Assembly: GCA_914767885.1 (NCBI GenBank)
Contig: CAJZBQ010000018.1
Coordinates: 124,001-188,000, forward strand
Direction: 5' to 3'
Origin: Blepharisma stoltei
Taxonomy: Eukaryota > Ciliophora > Heterotrichea > Heterotrichida > Blepharismidae
Length of the DNA: 64,000 nt
In this document: in pieces, positions 42,981 to 54,459 of the stretch
Layout of the letters: the number at the start of each line of letters is the position of its first letter
Position numbering within the stretch: position 1 is the stretch's first letter
Notes under the pieces: generated by a model
Databases searched by the model: none
Seen by the model: only the letters and a program-made list of their open reading frames with translations
Told to the model about the DNA's origin: nothing
Position numbers and translations under genes: made by a program

Positions 42981-43193
42981 TCATTGTTTATTAGGGAGTA
43001 AGATTTTTGCTAGAGTGCTGCATCTGATTCTTTTGAAGAGTTCTCCTTTTCGCTTTGCAGCTGTTTGATTGCTAACAATTTCTACATGTTTCATAGTTTT
43101 CCCAGTATTTACAACTGATTGGATATGCTGGTACTTAGAGCTGCGCGCAGGGACTTTTCTATCAAGTGGATTGTTATTCTTTCTATGCTGCAT
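42981..43193 (-). CDS. Small basic hypothetical protein (about 70 aa)
   Basis: MQHRKNNNPLDRKVPARSSK ... FKRIRCSTLAKILLPNKQ. Very basic. The end is uncertain: the apparent stop at 42981 is TGA (Trp), and the last codons contain ATCTTACTCCCTAATAAACA, which looks like an IES end, so the true 3' end may lie beyond an unremoved IES. Confidence 0.45.
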   Translation of the reverse strand: MQHRKNNNPLDRKVPARSSKYQHIQSVVNTGKTMKHVEIVSNQTAAKRKGELFKRIRCSTLAKILLPNKQ

Positions 43194-43268
43194 TGTTCTA
43201 CTATAAATTATTACAAAATTATCCCAAATCAATAGAAATTCAAATGAACTAATTAAAACACATAAAAT

Positions 43269-46200
43269 TTAGCTTTTTGGCTTAGCTCGATACATCATTT
43301 TTCTATAAGTCTCTTCTGTTGGCGGCACAAAAGTGTCTTTAAGCGCTTGTGGGCACACTCTCAATAAATATCCCATAGCATTTTCAATTCTTTTGCAAGC
43401 AGGCACTTCTTCTCCCTCTACAGTTTCTTCATCCCCAATTTTTGGAAGATTAGCTAAATAAGCAGCCCTGCTTACAGCTTCAATATATTCAATAAAGCTC
43501 ATCTCTAAATGCCTTTTTTGATAAAGATCATCTATTTGAGTCATCATTGATTGACTATAACACACATCGACTTCTCTCGCTGCAAAAGTGCTGCTTTGTA
43601 AGTTTGCGTCATTGCAAAGGGCTCTGAACTCTTCGAGACTCATAAAAGGTTTTTGGCCTGGAAGCGCTTTTTTGCCACTGTATCGCTTATAGACAGCATC
43701 GAGGATAGGCTTATAAGCTTTTAATACTAAATCTACGTCTTCACAGACGTATTTTTCTAATCTTCATTTATTGGTGTCATAGAGGGTTATTATAGGTAAT
43801 AAATGGTCATTGGTAAGTTTTTCTATGCCTTCTGCAGCATTTGAGACAATTTTGTGCTTGACGTATTTATCATTTGCGATTCTTGCGATTATTTCTATGA
43901 ATTCATATCTGCAAAGACCATTTCCTGAGTTATAAATTTGATCCTTGTTTGTCTGAGAATTTACAGAATTTCATAGGACCCCGAGATCACTGATGCTGAA
44001 ATGGTCATCAAAAACGCTTGCTTGGTTTAAAAAATCTAATAAAGAATTTGAAGTGATAGAAAAAATTTCACTCCCACTCCCAGCAGATAGAAACCTATAA
44101 GTTTCTCTTATACCTATTTGTATAGGATACCACAATTTTATAGAAACTTGTGTACTATTGATTAATCTAACTTTATTTCCTATAGACCCTATCAACATAA
44201 ATGTGCATAAATCTTTATATATCTTTTTAAGATACTCTTTTACAGCCTCAAGATCTTCAGGCTTTTTCACAAAATTTGGGATGCGAGTATGTCTAAAATC
44301 GAACTCAAAGCCGTCCATATACTTGTTTTCCGTATCAAAGTCATAATTCTTAAATAGACTTTGTGGAACAGTCCATACAATTCTTTCATACTCTGTTTCC
44401 ATTTCTCTAGGAATATATGAAGGAGCTTCTTCTCTAGGTTTACTATTAAAAATATCTTTAATATCACATGGAATTCCTTTAAAATCATGCCTATTTATAT
44501 AAGTAATTTTATAAGCTTTTTCTTGAATTTTTATTTGTAAAGGAATATCAATAGTTTCGTTAGAAAATTCTAAAGAGACAGCAGGACCTTCAAGGTTGCT
44601 GAAAAAGAAGCTGTTTACCCCTGGAGGGATAACCCTTGTAGTTTCATAAATCCCTTGGCTATTTTTTAATAAATATTCTGGTTTGTACTCATCACATTCT
44701 AAATGAAGAAAAATTGGTTCCTCTAAGGTTCCAGATACCCCAGGGATCCATCTAATGGTCACTTCTTCTCATTTTTCGCATATTCAGCAGTTGAGGCGTT
44801 CTTCTTTTTTGTGTGCTTGAGCATCAAAATGAGTCATTCTTCGAAAATGATGCGAATTTTCGAAATTATTGTTTGTAGAAGTAGGAGTGAGAAATCCTCG
44901 AGAATTTATAGTACAACTGTTTCCATATACGTGGAGACCGAGGAGTGTATGGTTTTGATTTAAACCATTTGTGAGTTCTTCACATTCTTTTGATGTGAAA
45001 GAGTTATATGAGATATCAAGGTGAAGAAGAGTTGTATTGGTTTGTATAGCATGGCTCAAGGCTGATGCAGCTTCAATGTTATGATTCCTTCCAAGTGCGT
45101 TTCATGACAAATCTAGCTGCTGAAGTCCATCATTCTGGTTTATCCCATCAAAAATCTCAATCCCTCCTGTCCCTCTAATATTATTCCAATGCAAATCTAG
45201 CACCCTCAGCTGCTGATTATATCTTATCATTTCTCTAATATATACATAAAATGGCGTATGGCGACCGACCCACCCTCTCTCAGTGGTGGTTACCCATGTA
45301 TATCCGGGCATGGTTTTTGGAGCCAGGAGTTAGCCCAACAACGTCTGGGACCTCGAAGCGAGAGGCCTAAGCGCGAGAGCCGCTGTTTTTGCGACCAGAC
45401 CCATGGGCAGTTACTCGTGACTTCTTTTTGCCAGCAGCGCTCAGCCCAGTGAGTGCCCGAAATGAGGCAGGGCGACTTACCTGCCTAAGCTGCTTTTGTG
45501 GCTCGCCCCGAATGGCGAAAGCTGTTGAGTTCTTTCTCGGGATGACCGGAAAAGAGGGGAAGGCGAGTTAGACAACTAAACGGGGGTCTCTCCAGTTGAA
45601 AAGGTGCCCTTCAATGGGCAGATCTGGCGGACGACGAAGCGGAGTTGGCGTAAACTTAGGCGACGATCCAAGTTGGAAATGGAGGTGGTCAGCAAAGCCG
45701 GTATGAGACGGCCCTTGACAATACCTCTACCGAGAAACCGGGGGTTTCGGCCCGGGCTTGGTGAACGCTCTGCCACCACACGGGAAACCGTGGCATGCGA
45801 CCTCGGACGTAGTAGGGACCTTAAATACCCATCGTAATCTTAATCTTAATCTTAATCATTTCTCTAATAAATTTGGCAGACTCATCCCCAATGTTATTTC
45901 TTGCCAAGCTTAAACTACTTAATGTTTTATTTTCTGATACACAGTTACATATTTTTCCTATATGTTTTTCGCTTAATTTTGTATTTTCTAAATCCAAATG
46001 CTTTAGCTGGCTGTATTTTTCGTTCAATAGCTCAATCAAGGTATTAACTGCTTGTGTGCCTATGATATTTCCAGCCAATATTATTCTTTTTATACGTTTA
46101 TTTGACAGTTTTGAAATGACTCTTGCACTTCCAAACTCGCTTAGCCTGTTTTCTCTTACATTGAGGATATCAATTTCTTTAAGATGTCCTAATCCTTCAG

Positions 46201-46654
46201 AAAATGCATTAGCATAGTTGTCACCCATACTGTAATTATGGATATCAATTGAGGATTCTGGGCCTTTGCGCTTGACTATTCCAAATGGCTTTGGGTTGAG
46301 CTTTTCTTTGTCAACCTCTTCAAGATAGGCTAAACTTGGTGGGTCTTCAACTTGTTCAAATTTATGACGCTGGCAAAGAGAAGGAAGATTAAGGTAGCAG
46401 TCAAAATATTCTAATTTGGCATGTGGGCCCACACGAGTTGTTTGGCAGTCTAGTGATTTATTTGCTGCTTCTCTTGAAGCGAGGAATAGTTTTCTTAATG
46501 TTTGTCTTTTAATATCTAGCTTTATTTTAGGCGGTGACTGGGTACTGTTTCTTTTTTCTCTATGGGTGAGAGAAGAGGAAAATGATTCATCAATTGAAGA
46601 TCTTTTTATTCTCCCTATTAAAGGGAGCTTGAAATTTCTAGCTTCAATGCTCAT
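43269..46654 (-). CDS. Large leucine-rich-repeat protein (918 aa), split by a retroelement
   Basis: Removing 45226-45854 (element plus one duplication) leaves 919 codons. After a basic N-terminus (MSIEARNFKLPLIGRIKRSS), ribonuclease-inhibitor-type LRRs run from about residue 130 to 430 (LKEIDILNVRENRLSEFGSA, LKHLDLENTKLSEKHIGKIC, TLSSLSLARNNIGDESAKFI, QLRVLDLHWNNIRGTGGIEI, TLLHLDISYNSFTSKECEEL). CWICEKWEEVTIRWIPG (Trp by TGA) opens a beta-rich middle domain. The C-terminal part has CRYEFIEIIARIANDKYVKH and MSLEEFRALCND, reminiscent of EF-hand-like helices without clear calcium loops. Probably a cytoplasmic scaffold; the exact family is not recognised. Confidence 0.85.
45241..45854 (+). mobile_element. 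SINE-like retroelement in the LRR gene (copy E5), 614 bp
   Basis: Exact 15-bp duplication ATCATTTCTCTAATA at 45226-45240 and 45855-45869. Starts TATACATAAAATGGCGTATG and ends in a (TAATCT) tail of about four units. Restored gene reads KFIREMIRYNQQLRV. GC content is far above that of the genes. Confidence 0.9.
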
Positions 46655-47010
46655 CAGTTAATTTATTTATGATATCTTGAAATGGAAAAATAGATAAAAT
46701 TATTGAAATTATTCTCATTCTAGCTGGCTTTTAGTAGATAATTTAGATAATATAGCACTGAGAAAAAGCAAAAAAGCATTTTCTCTAGCGTTTTTACTCA
46801 ATATACACATCGCAATCAAGCCTAATCGCAACATAGATCGGCAGTAAATTTGCCCAAAATATGCAAATATTTATGATGAGCCAAGATGCGTTACTTTTAC
46901 CCAGAAACTACAAAATATGGATACTTCTATATCAAAAAATGATAATCTTATACGCCTTAACAATTATAAAGCTAATTCTATAATATTAACATATCGCCTT
47001 ATTCAAAGCT
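46655..47010. other. Intergenic, AT-rich
   Basis: Nothing recognised between the LRR start and the lipin stop. Confidence 0.5.
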
Positions 47011-48539
47011 TTATGCAGCTGATATATAATGACTAACCTCCTGAAACCACCTCACCGAGACTCCTTTATCTGGACTAACAATCCCATTATCATTGAAAAT
47101 AAAAATATTTTCTATTGGTATCATGCTTTGGCGATAGGCCATAGAATCAGTCTCTTTGTTCCCAAATCCTGCATAAAATGGCTGTGTATCAGTAGGGTAA
47201 AGCTCACGGATTTGCTTAAGTGCGTTTATCTTGAAAATATGAGGAGCATGCTTGATTATTTCTCTTACTAGTGAAGTAAAAACGGCATCAGGAGACACAA
47301 TGACTGGACCTTCAGGTAAAAGTTGATGATTTTGCTTTATTGAAGCTAGCAATTTTCTAGTAGATTTTACTTGCCCGATAGCCCGGGAAGACAAATAAAC
47401 AATTTTATACCCTTTTTCTGATAGAGTACGGTAAAGATCGACAACGCCTGGACGAGTTCAGTCTATCCCTATAGTAGGCAAAACAATGCCTAGGAAGTCA
47501 GATTTTGTTATTGTACCATCGATATCTGAGACTATTATTTTACTTGTATGAGGCCATAGATACACCTTGCAGGTTAAGGTGCGCTTACCTTGGAGCATGC
47601 TGGAAACAGAGTATTCAATATCATTGGCACCGTATCGTAGGCCAAGCTGATGAAGTCTTTCAGAGTCTAGTATATAAGTTTTCCCAGGCTTAGTATATTT
47701 CCCAGCTTTAGGGGCAGACAGACGTTCGAAATTATCTTCAATGTCGCATGATGAAATTATTGAATATAATAATGGGATCCCTGTTTCTCTTATGTGGAAT
47801 TCCCCATCAATTTTTAAAATCAGTTGTTCATTGCTTAAGAATTCGTATTGATTTTTATATAATGCAGACATTATTGATATACTCATTTAAATGATTTGGT
47901 TATATTTTATAGACTATAGGATCAAAATTTTATAAAGAACAGAAAATAATAATTAAAATTAAAAATAGAAACCTCTAAATAGACATATCTATTAAGAAAA
48001 TACAGACATTTTACATAAAAAATATACAAATTCTTTTCAAAATTTCTGAAAGAAATTTTGTTTTCATAAAACACCTTTTCAGGGTCTTTACTAGGCAGAA
48101 ATTCGTCCCTGCATAAAGCTAATTCAATTCTTTTTTCAATTTCATTTTCAATGTCAAAGCTTGCTTTGCTGTCAACAGGCATAACTTTTGCTGAGGTTTT
48201 TGCACGATGGACATTTGCATCATGAAAACTTTCCTTTGCTCATAGATTTTTCGCTGATGCCCTTTTTTCTCCTTGGGTTTCGTTTGAAGCTAAGTCTTCG
48301 AAATACGCTTTACCTTGGTCATTAAGTTTCATTTGGACATCAGTTAAGCGTCCATTGACCCTGATTTCTACTGTTTTGGCCCTGCTTTTTAAGACTTTGA
48401 ATTTGCCAAAAATCACATGAAAGGGTGTACCATGGAGAGTTCCGTCTTCATGCTCAATGACTACAACGTCAAGTGCTCCTGAAAGAGTTGAGCCATTTAC
48501 GTGAAATGCCCATGATAAATTGTTGACGAATCTAACCAT
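47011..48539 (-). CDS. LPIN: Lipin-type phosphatidate phosphatase (461 aa) with one IES
   Basis: Lipins dephosphorylate phosphatidate to diacylglycerol at the ER/nuclear envelope. The N-LIP domain is clear: LSGALDVVVIEHEDGTLHGT then PFHVIFGKFKVLKSRAKTVE. The C-LIP haloacid-dehalogenase-like domain has the catalytic DxDxT in IVSDIDGTITKSD, then SSRAIGQVKSTRKLL, GPVIVSPDAVFTSLVREIIK and YAGFGNKETDSMAYR. Trp before TRPGVV and in KNLWAKES is TGA. Removing 47880-48022 joins EKNLY to ISIMSALYKNQ in frame. It is short for a lipin: the variable middle is reduced. Divergently transcribed from the 408-aa gene. Confidence 0.93.
47880..48022. mobile_element. IES in lipin, about 143 bp
   Basis: TA 47880 to TA 48023, located in the variable linker between N-LIP and C-LIP; the exact TA pair is not unique. 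Confidence 0.65.
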
Positions 48540-48977
48540 AGTAACAGTTATTTATTATATTATGCTGCTATATTGTCAATAGTTTTAGATACCATATTTC
48601 TGAGAAAGTTGCAATTTTAAATAATCAACATTTAGACAGAAATTAAATTTGGCAAAAAGTCGATCTTTAATAAGTAATACAGTAATGCTCATAAATAAAA
48701 AATGAAAAAAATTTATTGTCATTATTTAATAAGCTGTATTAGATTCAAAGAAATTTAATTAAAATAATTAAATTTTAAGAATATTATTTATTATATACTG
48801 TAAGCTAATTTCAATAGCTTATAAAATAATATTCTACATCTTTTTCCATCACTTAAAATTAAAAAATATCCTTACACGTTCTCATTTTCTCGGCTATCTT
48901 CTCATTTATTATCAAAAAATCCGCCAGATACTGCTATATTTAATTCCATTTATATTTTTTTATATAATAGTCAAACC
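48540..48977. promoter_or_regulatory. Divergent intergenic region, lipin / 408-aa gene
   Basis: A 438-bp AT-rich spacer between two divergent starts, so it should hold both promoters. No distinct motif or repeat recognised. Confidence 0.4.
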
Positions 48978-50204
48978 ATGTTAGGAAATTTTGAAATACC
49001 CTCTCCTACCCTTATAGCTCCAAACTGCTCAGAAGTAAGCAGTGAACTCTCCTTATCCCCGCTCCGTGAAGAAAGTAAAGAGCTGAACACCTTAAGGCTC
49101 CAATCCGCTTTATTAAAACTCAAGAAAAATCACAACTACAAAGACCCTCCCACAGACATTAAGCTTGAACAATCAATTGACGGCTCATGCAAAATTTACG
49201 TCCGTAACACTAACTACAACCACGATAACTCATCTGAGCCCACCTGCACCCCTTCACTAAACGAGCCACAAGAACTTTATCCTACAGAGCTAGAACAGAT
49301 AATCAACAGACTCAGAAAAATTGCAGAAGCAAGAAATTCTGAGTCCATATCGACCCCGCCTACCCCTACTCAATGCTATATTTCCCTTGATCACTGCAGC
49401 ATTGTATATTTCCCTGAAAATGCTGAAGTCCAAGAAACATCAGAACAATATGAAAATCTCCCTTCTTCTAAAGACACCCAAACACCCAATGTGGAGCCTA
49501 AATACAACTTAAAATGCCCTCAGACTTTACGATTCATACAGAGAGCTTTAATGAGCTGTACATCAATAAGCTCTTTGCCTAGAACTCCTGATGATATTGT
49601 GCAGGAGTCTATTGATAGGTCTATTATTATTATCCACCCTAGGGAAATAAATGATGAAGGATTTAGGCCTGCTTTGTCAAGACATAACTCGTCACATAAT
49701 TATAGAGTTACGTCAATATCAAGGCATGGAGCTGAAGACCTAAGTCTTCCTGAAGCGATTCAGACGTTAAAAAAGAAATTAGAAGAACTGAGCATTGATG
49801 ACTGCTCAGAGCAGGCGATTGATGATGAAAATATAAGGATAATTACAGTAGAATATTCACCAAGCTCTTCGCCAGGGAGCATTTCGTCTATTGAGCAGTC
49901 CACCCCTGTTATAAAATCTCAAGAATATCCTGATTTGTTGTCACCGGAAACGAGGTTTAAGCTTATGAGAAAGCTCCATGCTGTGCAGGAGGATATGGAA
50001 GGGGAAGAAGAAAATATCAGAGAAATTGATGAGTCTACTGTAATTTATACGAATGAAGAAGAAAACTTTATGAATAATGCAAGGAGTGAAGCTAATTCTG
50101 CAGCAAGCCCAGTTTATCATATTCATATTGAGCCGAGTTTAAATGCAGTGGCTGAGAGATTAAGGAAGCTAAGGAGTGATTCAGAAACGCCGGAGGATTA
50201 TTAG
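48978..50204 (+). CDS. Internally repetitive hypothetical protein (408 aa)
   Basis: Uninterrupted frame from MLGNFEIPSPTLIAPNCSEV. The sequence seems built of about six diverged units of roughly 60 residues. Each has a short helix with an LxxxLxKL pattern (LRLQSALLKLKKN, LEQIINRLRKIAEA, TLRFIQRALMS, AIQTLKKKLEEL, RFKLMRKLHAVQ, NAVAERLRKLRS) and most are followed by a hydrophobic strand (CKIYVRN, SIVYFPEN, SIIIIHPRE, IRIITVEYSP, STVIYTNE). Linkers are Ser/Thr/Pro/Glu-rich. No family recognised. Confidence 0.75.
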   Translation: MLGNFEIPSPTLIAPNCSEVSSELSLSPLREESKELNTLRLQSALLKLKKNHNYKDPPTDIKLEQSIDGSCKIYVRNTNYNHDNSSEPTCTPSLNEPQELYPTELEQIINRLRKIAEARNSESISTPPTPTQCYISLDHCSIVYFPENAEVQETSEQYENLPSSKDTQTPNVEPKYNLKCPQTLRFIQRALMSCTSISSLPRTPDDIVQESIDRSIIIIHPREINDEGFRPALSRHNSSHNYRVTSISRHGAEDLSLPEAIQTLKKKLEELSIDDCSEQAIDDENIRIITVEYSPSSSPGSISSIEQSTPVIKSQEYPDLLSPETRFKLMRKLHAVQEDMEGEEENIREIDESTVIYTNEEENFMNNARSEANSAASPVYHIHIEPSLNAVAERLRKLRSDSETPEDY

Positions 50205-50915
50205 AAATAAATCGGTATTTCCATTTTAATTTTTTTTTAATTAATTAAGGTTATCACTCCCAAGGGAGTCAATTTCTCTTATTTTCAAAACTTTCTCAAT
50301 AAATTCTCGTATTTTTTGAATTGTCATTTTAAATTATTGAAAGCTATTATCAGGTAGCTGAAGTTGTTTATTCTCTTCTCTTGCACTCTAGTACTTGCTT
50401 GCTAGTCTGCACTGCCTTGAACTATGCTATTTCTTTAGGAATTGGCCTGTATTCACTCTTGCAAGTCAGAAGATTGATGCCACCTTGTATGTATCAACAT
50501 AGGTTGACTTACATGAAAATCAAAAGTTCGAATCTGTAGACTAAAATGGAAACTCAAAGCCAAGGATGTAATGCGCTAGGTAAACTTCCTAATTACCTCA
50601 GTGTTACTAGAATAACACTTTCTAACTCTGAATCTCACTTTGTTTGAACTCTTGGCTTATTAGCCCAGCACTGCTATTCCACTTACACAAGTAAACCTAT
50701 CGTATAGCATATCTCACACCTCTTTCTTCCTTTTCCTCAAGGTATAGCCCTTTCAAGGCATCAACTGCAGGATCTAAAATTCGGTTTATTTTCGCGCCAT
50801 TTTTCTGTACAAGCGAAATAAATCAATTTTCTTATTAATTTTACTTTTTTACCAATTATTATAAGATTAAATTATTTATAAGTTAAATTCAATACTTTCC
50901 AATAAGAATGAACTT
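50205..50915. other. Intergenic region with a repeat
   Basis: Contains a possible minus-strand retroelement (listed) and CACTCCCAAGGGAGT, a short palindrome at about 50255. Confidence 0.4.
50284..50822 (-). mobile_element. Possible SINE-like retroelement (copy E10), minus orientation
   Basis: GC-richer block whose minus-strand start reads AGAAAAATGGCGCGAAAA, like the other copies. TCAATTTCTCTTATT on the left and TCAATTTTCTTATT on the right may be its duplication, with one indel. Confidence 0.5.
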
Positions 50916-51861
50916 TTAGGTATTAGTAATTGCTGTTGAATTAGTGCGATCGGGAGTCTTTGATCTCATTTCAAAAATTGATAGTCTAGGACTAGTCTTG
51001 CTGAAGTCTATATCTTGTGTGATTCTTGCCCTCACAAATTCGAATTTTGCGTTATAAAATCCTATATCATCTTTTGTCACAGAATATTTTCTTTCAGAAA
51101 ATTTGGCAAAATCTGGAGAGGAGTTTCTGAGAAAAGGGTCTCTCTTAGTCTCAAATCGGGCCTCGTTAACCAAGTTAAGGGGAATGTATTTCCTTTCAGT
51201 TTGTTTATTAAAATCAACTTCTGGGACATGCTGCTTTGGTAATTCAGGCGTTTTACGTCTTTTTATCCTCGAAATTTTTTGAATTAAATTTTCGTATTCA
51301 TTTGCGTCAATTCTTTTGGTTTTTAGGAAATCAGCTAAAATAATTTATTTTTTAAAAAAAAAAATATTAATTTTTAGATAGAGCCATTCTATTTTTATGT
51401 GTATCAGTATTAATAACTGATTTTTTAGGATATATGCACTCCAATTCATGATTAAGACAACTTGGCAAGTGAATTCTTTGCTTTCTTGGAGTAGCAGTAC
51501 TAGAGCGTGCTAAACATCCTCCGATAACTTTAGGTTTAACAATAGTAAAAAGAGGGGAATATTGCGTAGCCGTCGGGACGTCTTCAATTTTCCCTGAAAG
51601 GACTTTTTCTCTCTGTATTCGTGACTGGCATTTAAATGAGGAAGTCATTTGGCCTTTCCCTGAAGTCTGGATTTCCTGATCCATAATTTCTTGCTGCACC
51701 TTTGCTAGTTCTTTTTTTAAATCGCTATACGTAAAAGATTTTGGGGTTATTGAGTGGTCTTTTTTTCTATCAGTTTTATAAGCTAAACTAAACGTTAATG
51801 TTTTTCCATATCGAGAAATCAGAGGTGGGCTTACAGTTTTAACAATTTCTTTAATATCCAT
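50916..51861 (-). CDS. Hypothetical protein (300 aa) with a 43-bp gap
   Basis: Two open segments (MDIKEIVKTVSPPLISRYGK ... THKNRMAL and ADFLKTKRIDANEYENLIQK ... RTNSTAITNT) join in frame if 51336-51378 is removed between TAs. Lys/Ser-rich, with a helical patch SDLKKELAKVQQEIMDQEIQ. No domain recognised. Confidence 0.65.
51336..51378. mobile_element. Very short TA-bounded gap, 43 bp
   Basis: Poly-A/T gap with a stop; removal gives NRMALADFLKTKRID. Not an intron (no GT). Shorter than the other IESs. Confidence 0.45.
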
Positions 51862-52040
51862 TTTATATAAATTTTCAAAGTCTGAGCTAAAACAATGTTA
51901 TTGACAACTATAAGAATGTGAAACTATATGATGACTATTGCAAAATTATATTATTTTTTATATAATTTTATTTATAAGTAAATAATCCTTAATAACAACT
52001 GCCTTAGGCTAATATTTATAAATTCCATATATAGATAAGA

Positions 52041-53208
52041 TTAATTTTTAGTTTTAAATCTAGAGCCATCTAATTTTCGGTCCTTGACCAGTGTCGAGCT
52101 TGAACTTAAATACGAAAGCATTTTTCCCAAAGCTTCAGTTGTATTCTGAATCCCTTCTCTTGCATATCCAAACATAGCAATAAAGGCTATGCATTCTTCA
52201 AACTCTGAGTACATCAAACTATCATTTAAGCACTCAGGATTCATCACAAGCCTGAAAATCTTAGCAGCTTCATGGTTTGATAAAAGTCCAGGAATCATTT
52301 TTAAGTCAGATCCTAGTTGTATGACCTCATGCACATAAATCCTCAATGGATTGCTGCATTTTTGATTTGAGTAAATATTAAAACAGTCTATAAGTGCTTT
52401 CTTATATTTGGCTATCAGCATCATTTCTTCGCTCCTCATAAGCGAAGACTTCCAATTAGGGATTCCTAAATCAATTTGATCCATTCTTTGCTGCGGCACT
52501 CTTAGGCTGCTTGCTAAAATTCCTAAAGCGTTTTCTTTGTCTTTATGAATAATATCAGCAACTTCTGTCATGATCTCCACAAATTTCTCAAAATTAACTT
52601 GTTTGCCTTGGCTTAATCTATGAAAAAGCAGCTCAGCAGTATTCATAGTAAAAGATTCCGAGTTTATTAAGTTTAATTCAGTGCACATCAATCTAAACAA
52701 GCTTTGGTCAAAAAATGTTTGGTTCCAATGGAGTAATGATGAATATCTAATAAAAATTGATCGGAGTTGGGCTATATAAAACGTTACTGAAAGTTTCAAG
52801 ACCGATTTCAGCAATCATTATTGAGGATTTTGAATTTCTAGACATACGAGATGAAGGTCTTGAAGAGGATTCTGGGAGAGAAAGGCTAAATAATTTTTAC
52901 GTCCTTGGAGAGGCAAGGGGAGAACCTGCTTGGGGAGCGTATTCTTTTACTCTAAGGCTTGCGGGAGGAGGAATTTTTGTTTTTTGGTCTTGTAAAGCTG
53001 AAAGTTCTGTTTTGAGCTGAGCTATTTCTTTTTTCTTTTTTTCAATAAAGTTTTCTCGGATTATAACTGGAGGTGGAGGTGGCAGAACTTTTGGCTGTTG
53101 AGGAGCAGGAGCTTTGCCTTGCTGCTTAACTGGGCCTGGACCTCTTGCAGGCTGCTTGGGAGGTGCTTTAAATTGCTGAGTATTTGGAAGAGCTCTTCGT
53201 GCATTCAT
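52041..53208 (-). CDS. Hypothetical protein (378 aa), one 15-nt and one 16-nt intron
   Basis: The N-terminal part is Pro/Gln/Lys-rich (MNARRALPNTQQFKAPPKQP, a run of five Pro) with a short coiled coil (EKKKKEIAQLKTELSALQDQ). After two tiny introns a folded helical region follows (IFIRYSSLLHWNQTFFDQSL, GKQVNFEKFVEIMTEVADII, ... LMYSEFEECIAFIAMFGYAR). The pattern NFEKFVEIM ... EFEECIAFIA recalls degenerate EF-hands. No precise family. All junctions keep frame. Confidence 0.75.
52772..52787 (-). other. 16-nt intron
   Basis: GTAACGTTTTATATAG on the minus strand; joins GLETF to TQLRSIFIRY in frame. Confidence 0.8.
52886..52900 (-). other. 15-nt intron
   Basis: GTAAAAATTATTTAG on the minus strand; joins LASPR to TLSLPESSSR in frame. 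Confidence 0.85.
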
Positions 53209-53504
53209 TTTTTTCTATTTAATTTTGAAAATTTAATATAAATCATTTTTTGGTTAGAAATTAAACCACATATTTGATTAAAAGCTTTGATTAAGAGCAC
53301 AAAGGAGTACTTTTCAGTGATATTTAGGCTTTTACAAGCTGCAATTTTTATTATTAGCTGTCAAATAAAATAATTGATTCAGGAATGATATAATATAAAT
53401 TTAAAAAATTACTTCCCTATACAAGTTAGCTTATAATACGATTAGCTGCATTACCTTTCAAACATAGGAACATCTTGCAATTTTTCTGATTACAAACATT
53501 GGAT

Positions 53505-54047
53505 TTAAAATCTGCTCTGCTTCTTTTTTGCAAACGCTTCCTGTTTATTTCCTAGCATGCTAATAGAAGGACTTCTAACTGTTGGCGTTGCAACAACACT
53601 TCTTGTCGACATTTCAGCTGTTTGTTCCACCTCAGTATACTTTAAATGTGCTAACTCTCTTGCTGTCTTTGACGTTTTATCTTTTAAAACATCTTCAAGC
53701 TCTCTTACTTTAGCTTCTTCTCTTTCCACCATTTCTTGCAAATAAGAAGTCGGGTGCACAGGCTCTCTTGCCGCTTTTCTTGCTAAAACTAAGCTTTGCT
53801 CTAAAACATTTTCATAATTATTCTGAGATTGCTCTAATTGGCTTTCCAATTGCTCAATAAGCTCTCTTTGCTTTTGAATGATGCTTAGCATGCTTTCTAC
53901 TTCTTGATGCATATTTCCAGTAAGGATAACAGAAGGGTTATGTCCTTGAATAATGTTGGTGAGCTTTGGAAGGTTGTTTCTTATGATGCGGTTTTCTTCA
54001 CGTAATGATTTGTTTTCTTCTTGATAGGCTTGCTCTAACTTACTCAT
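53505..54047 (-). CDS. Coiled-coil protein (180 aa)
   Basis: Uninterrupted. Heptad-like from the start (MSKLEQAYQEENKSLREENR ... IIQKQRELIEQLESQLEQSQ ... REEAKVRELEDVLKDKTSKT) with a basic Ser-rich tail (KKKQSRF). The 53209-53504 spacer is AT-rich. No family recognised. Confidence 0.75.
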   Translation of the reverse strand: MSKLEQAYQEENKSLREENRIIRNNLPKLTNIIQGHNPSVILTGNMHQEVESMLSIIQKQRELIEQLESQLEQSQNNYENVLEQSLVLARKAAREPVHPTSYLQEMVEREEAKVRELEDVLKDKTSKTARELAHLKYTEVEQTAEMSTRSVVATPTVRSPSISMLGNKQEAFAKKKQSRF

Positions 54048-54069
54048 GGAATTAAAATTATTTACTCTT

Positions 54070-54330
54070 CTGTCTATGCGAGAAAAAAAAAATTACTGAC
54101 TACAGAGGCTTATAAAATTAAAAAAAAATCCAATTGGAAGCAAAAAATGAATTTAATTTAGGAAATTTATGTTTTTTAAAATGCAAGCCGTTTAAAATTA
54201 AACAGAATTGCTAGAGATTTCATTATAGTAATTACCACATATATATTTTTTTATAAAAAAATATTGGTTTACTCATTGAGTTATTTTTACTAAAAAATAG
54301 GATTTTTAGATTTTTTTTTATTACAGAGAG
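54070..54330 (+). mobile_element. MITE copy M6, decayed, intergenic
   Basis: Core matches M1 (GCAAAAAATGAATTTAATTT ... AACAGAATTGCTAGAGATTT ... AATTACCACATATAT), but the CTCCGTGAGTGAAC ends and G runs are lost. Confidence 0.75.
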
Positions 54331-54459
54331 TATGTTAGTAAATTAAGCTATATTTTAATGAAAATAATCTGCATATTAATTCGATAATCCTTATTAAATA
54401 TGCGACATGTGGGTCACCGAATATTTTCATATTTTAATAGAAGTTAGGTTCATAGGACA

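Noticed and set aside
45258..45837. Several ORFs of 60-77 codons on both strands
   Set aside because: All lie in retroelement E5; present because the element is GC-rich and stop-poor.
52757..53020. 87-codon plus-strand ORF
   Set aside because: Antisense shadow of the spliced 378-aa gene.
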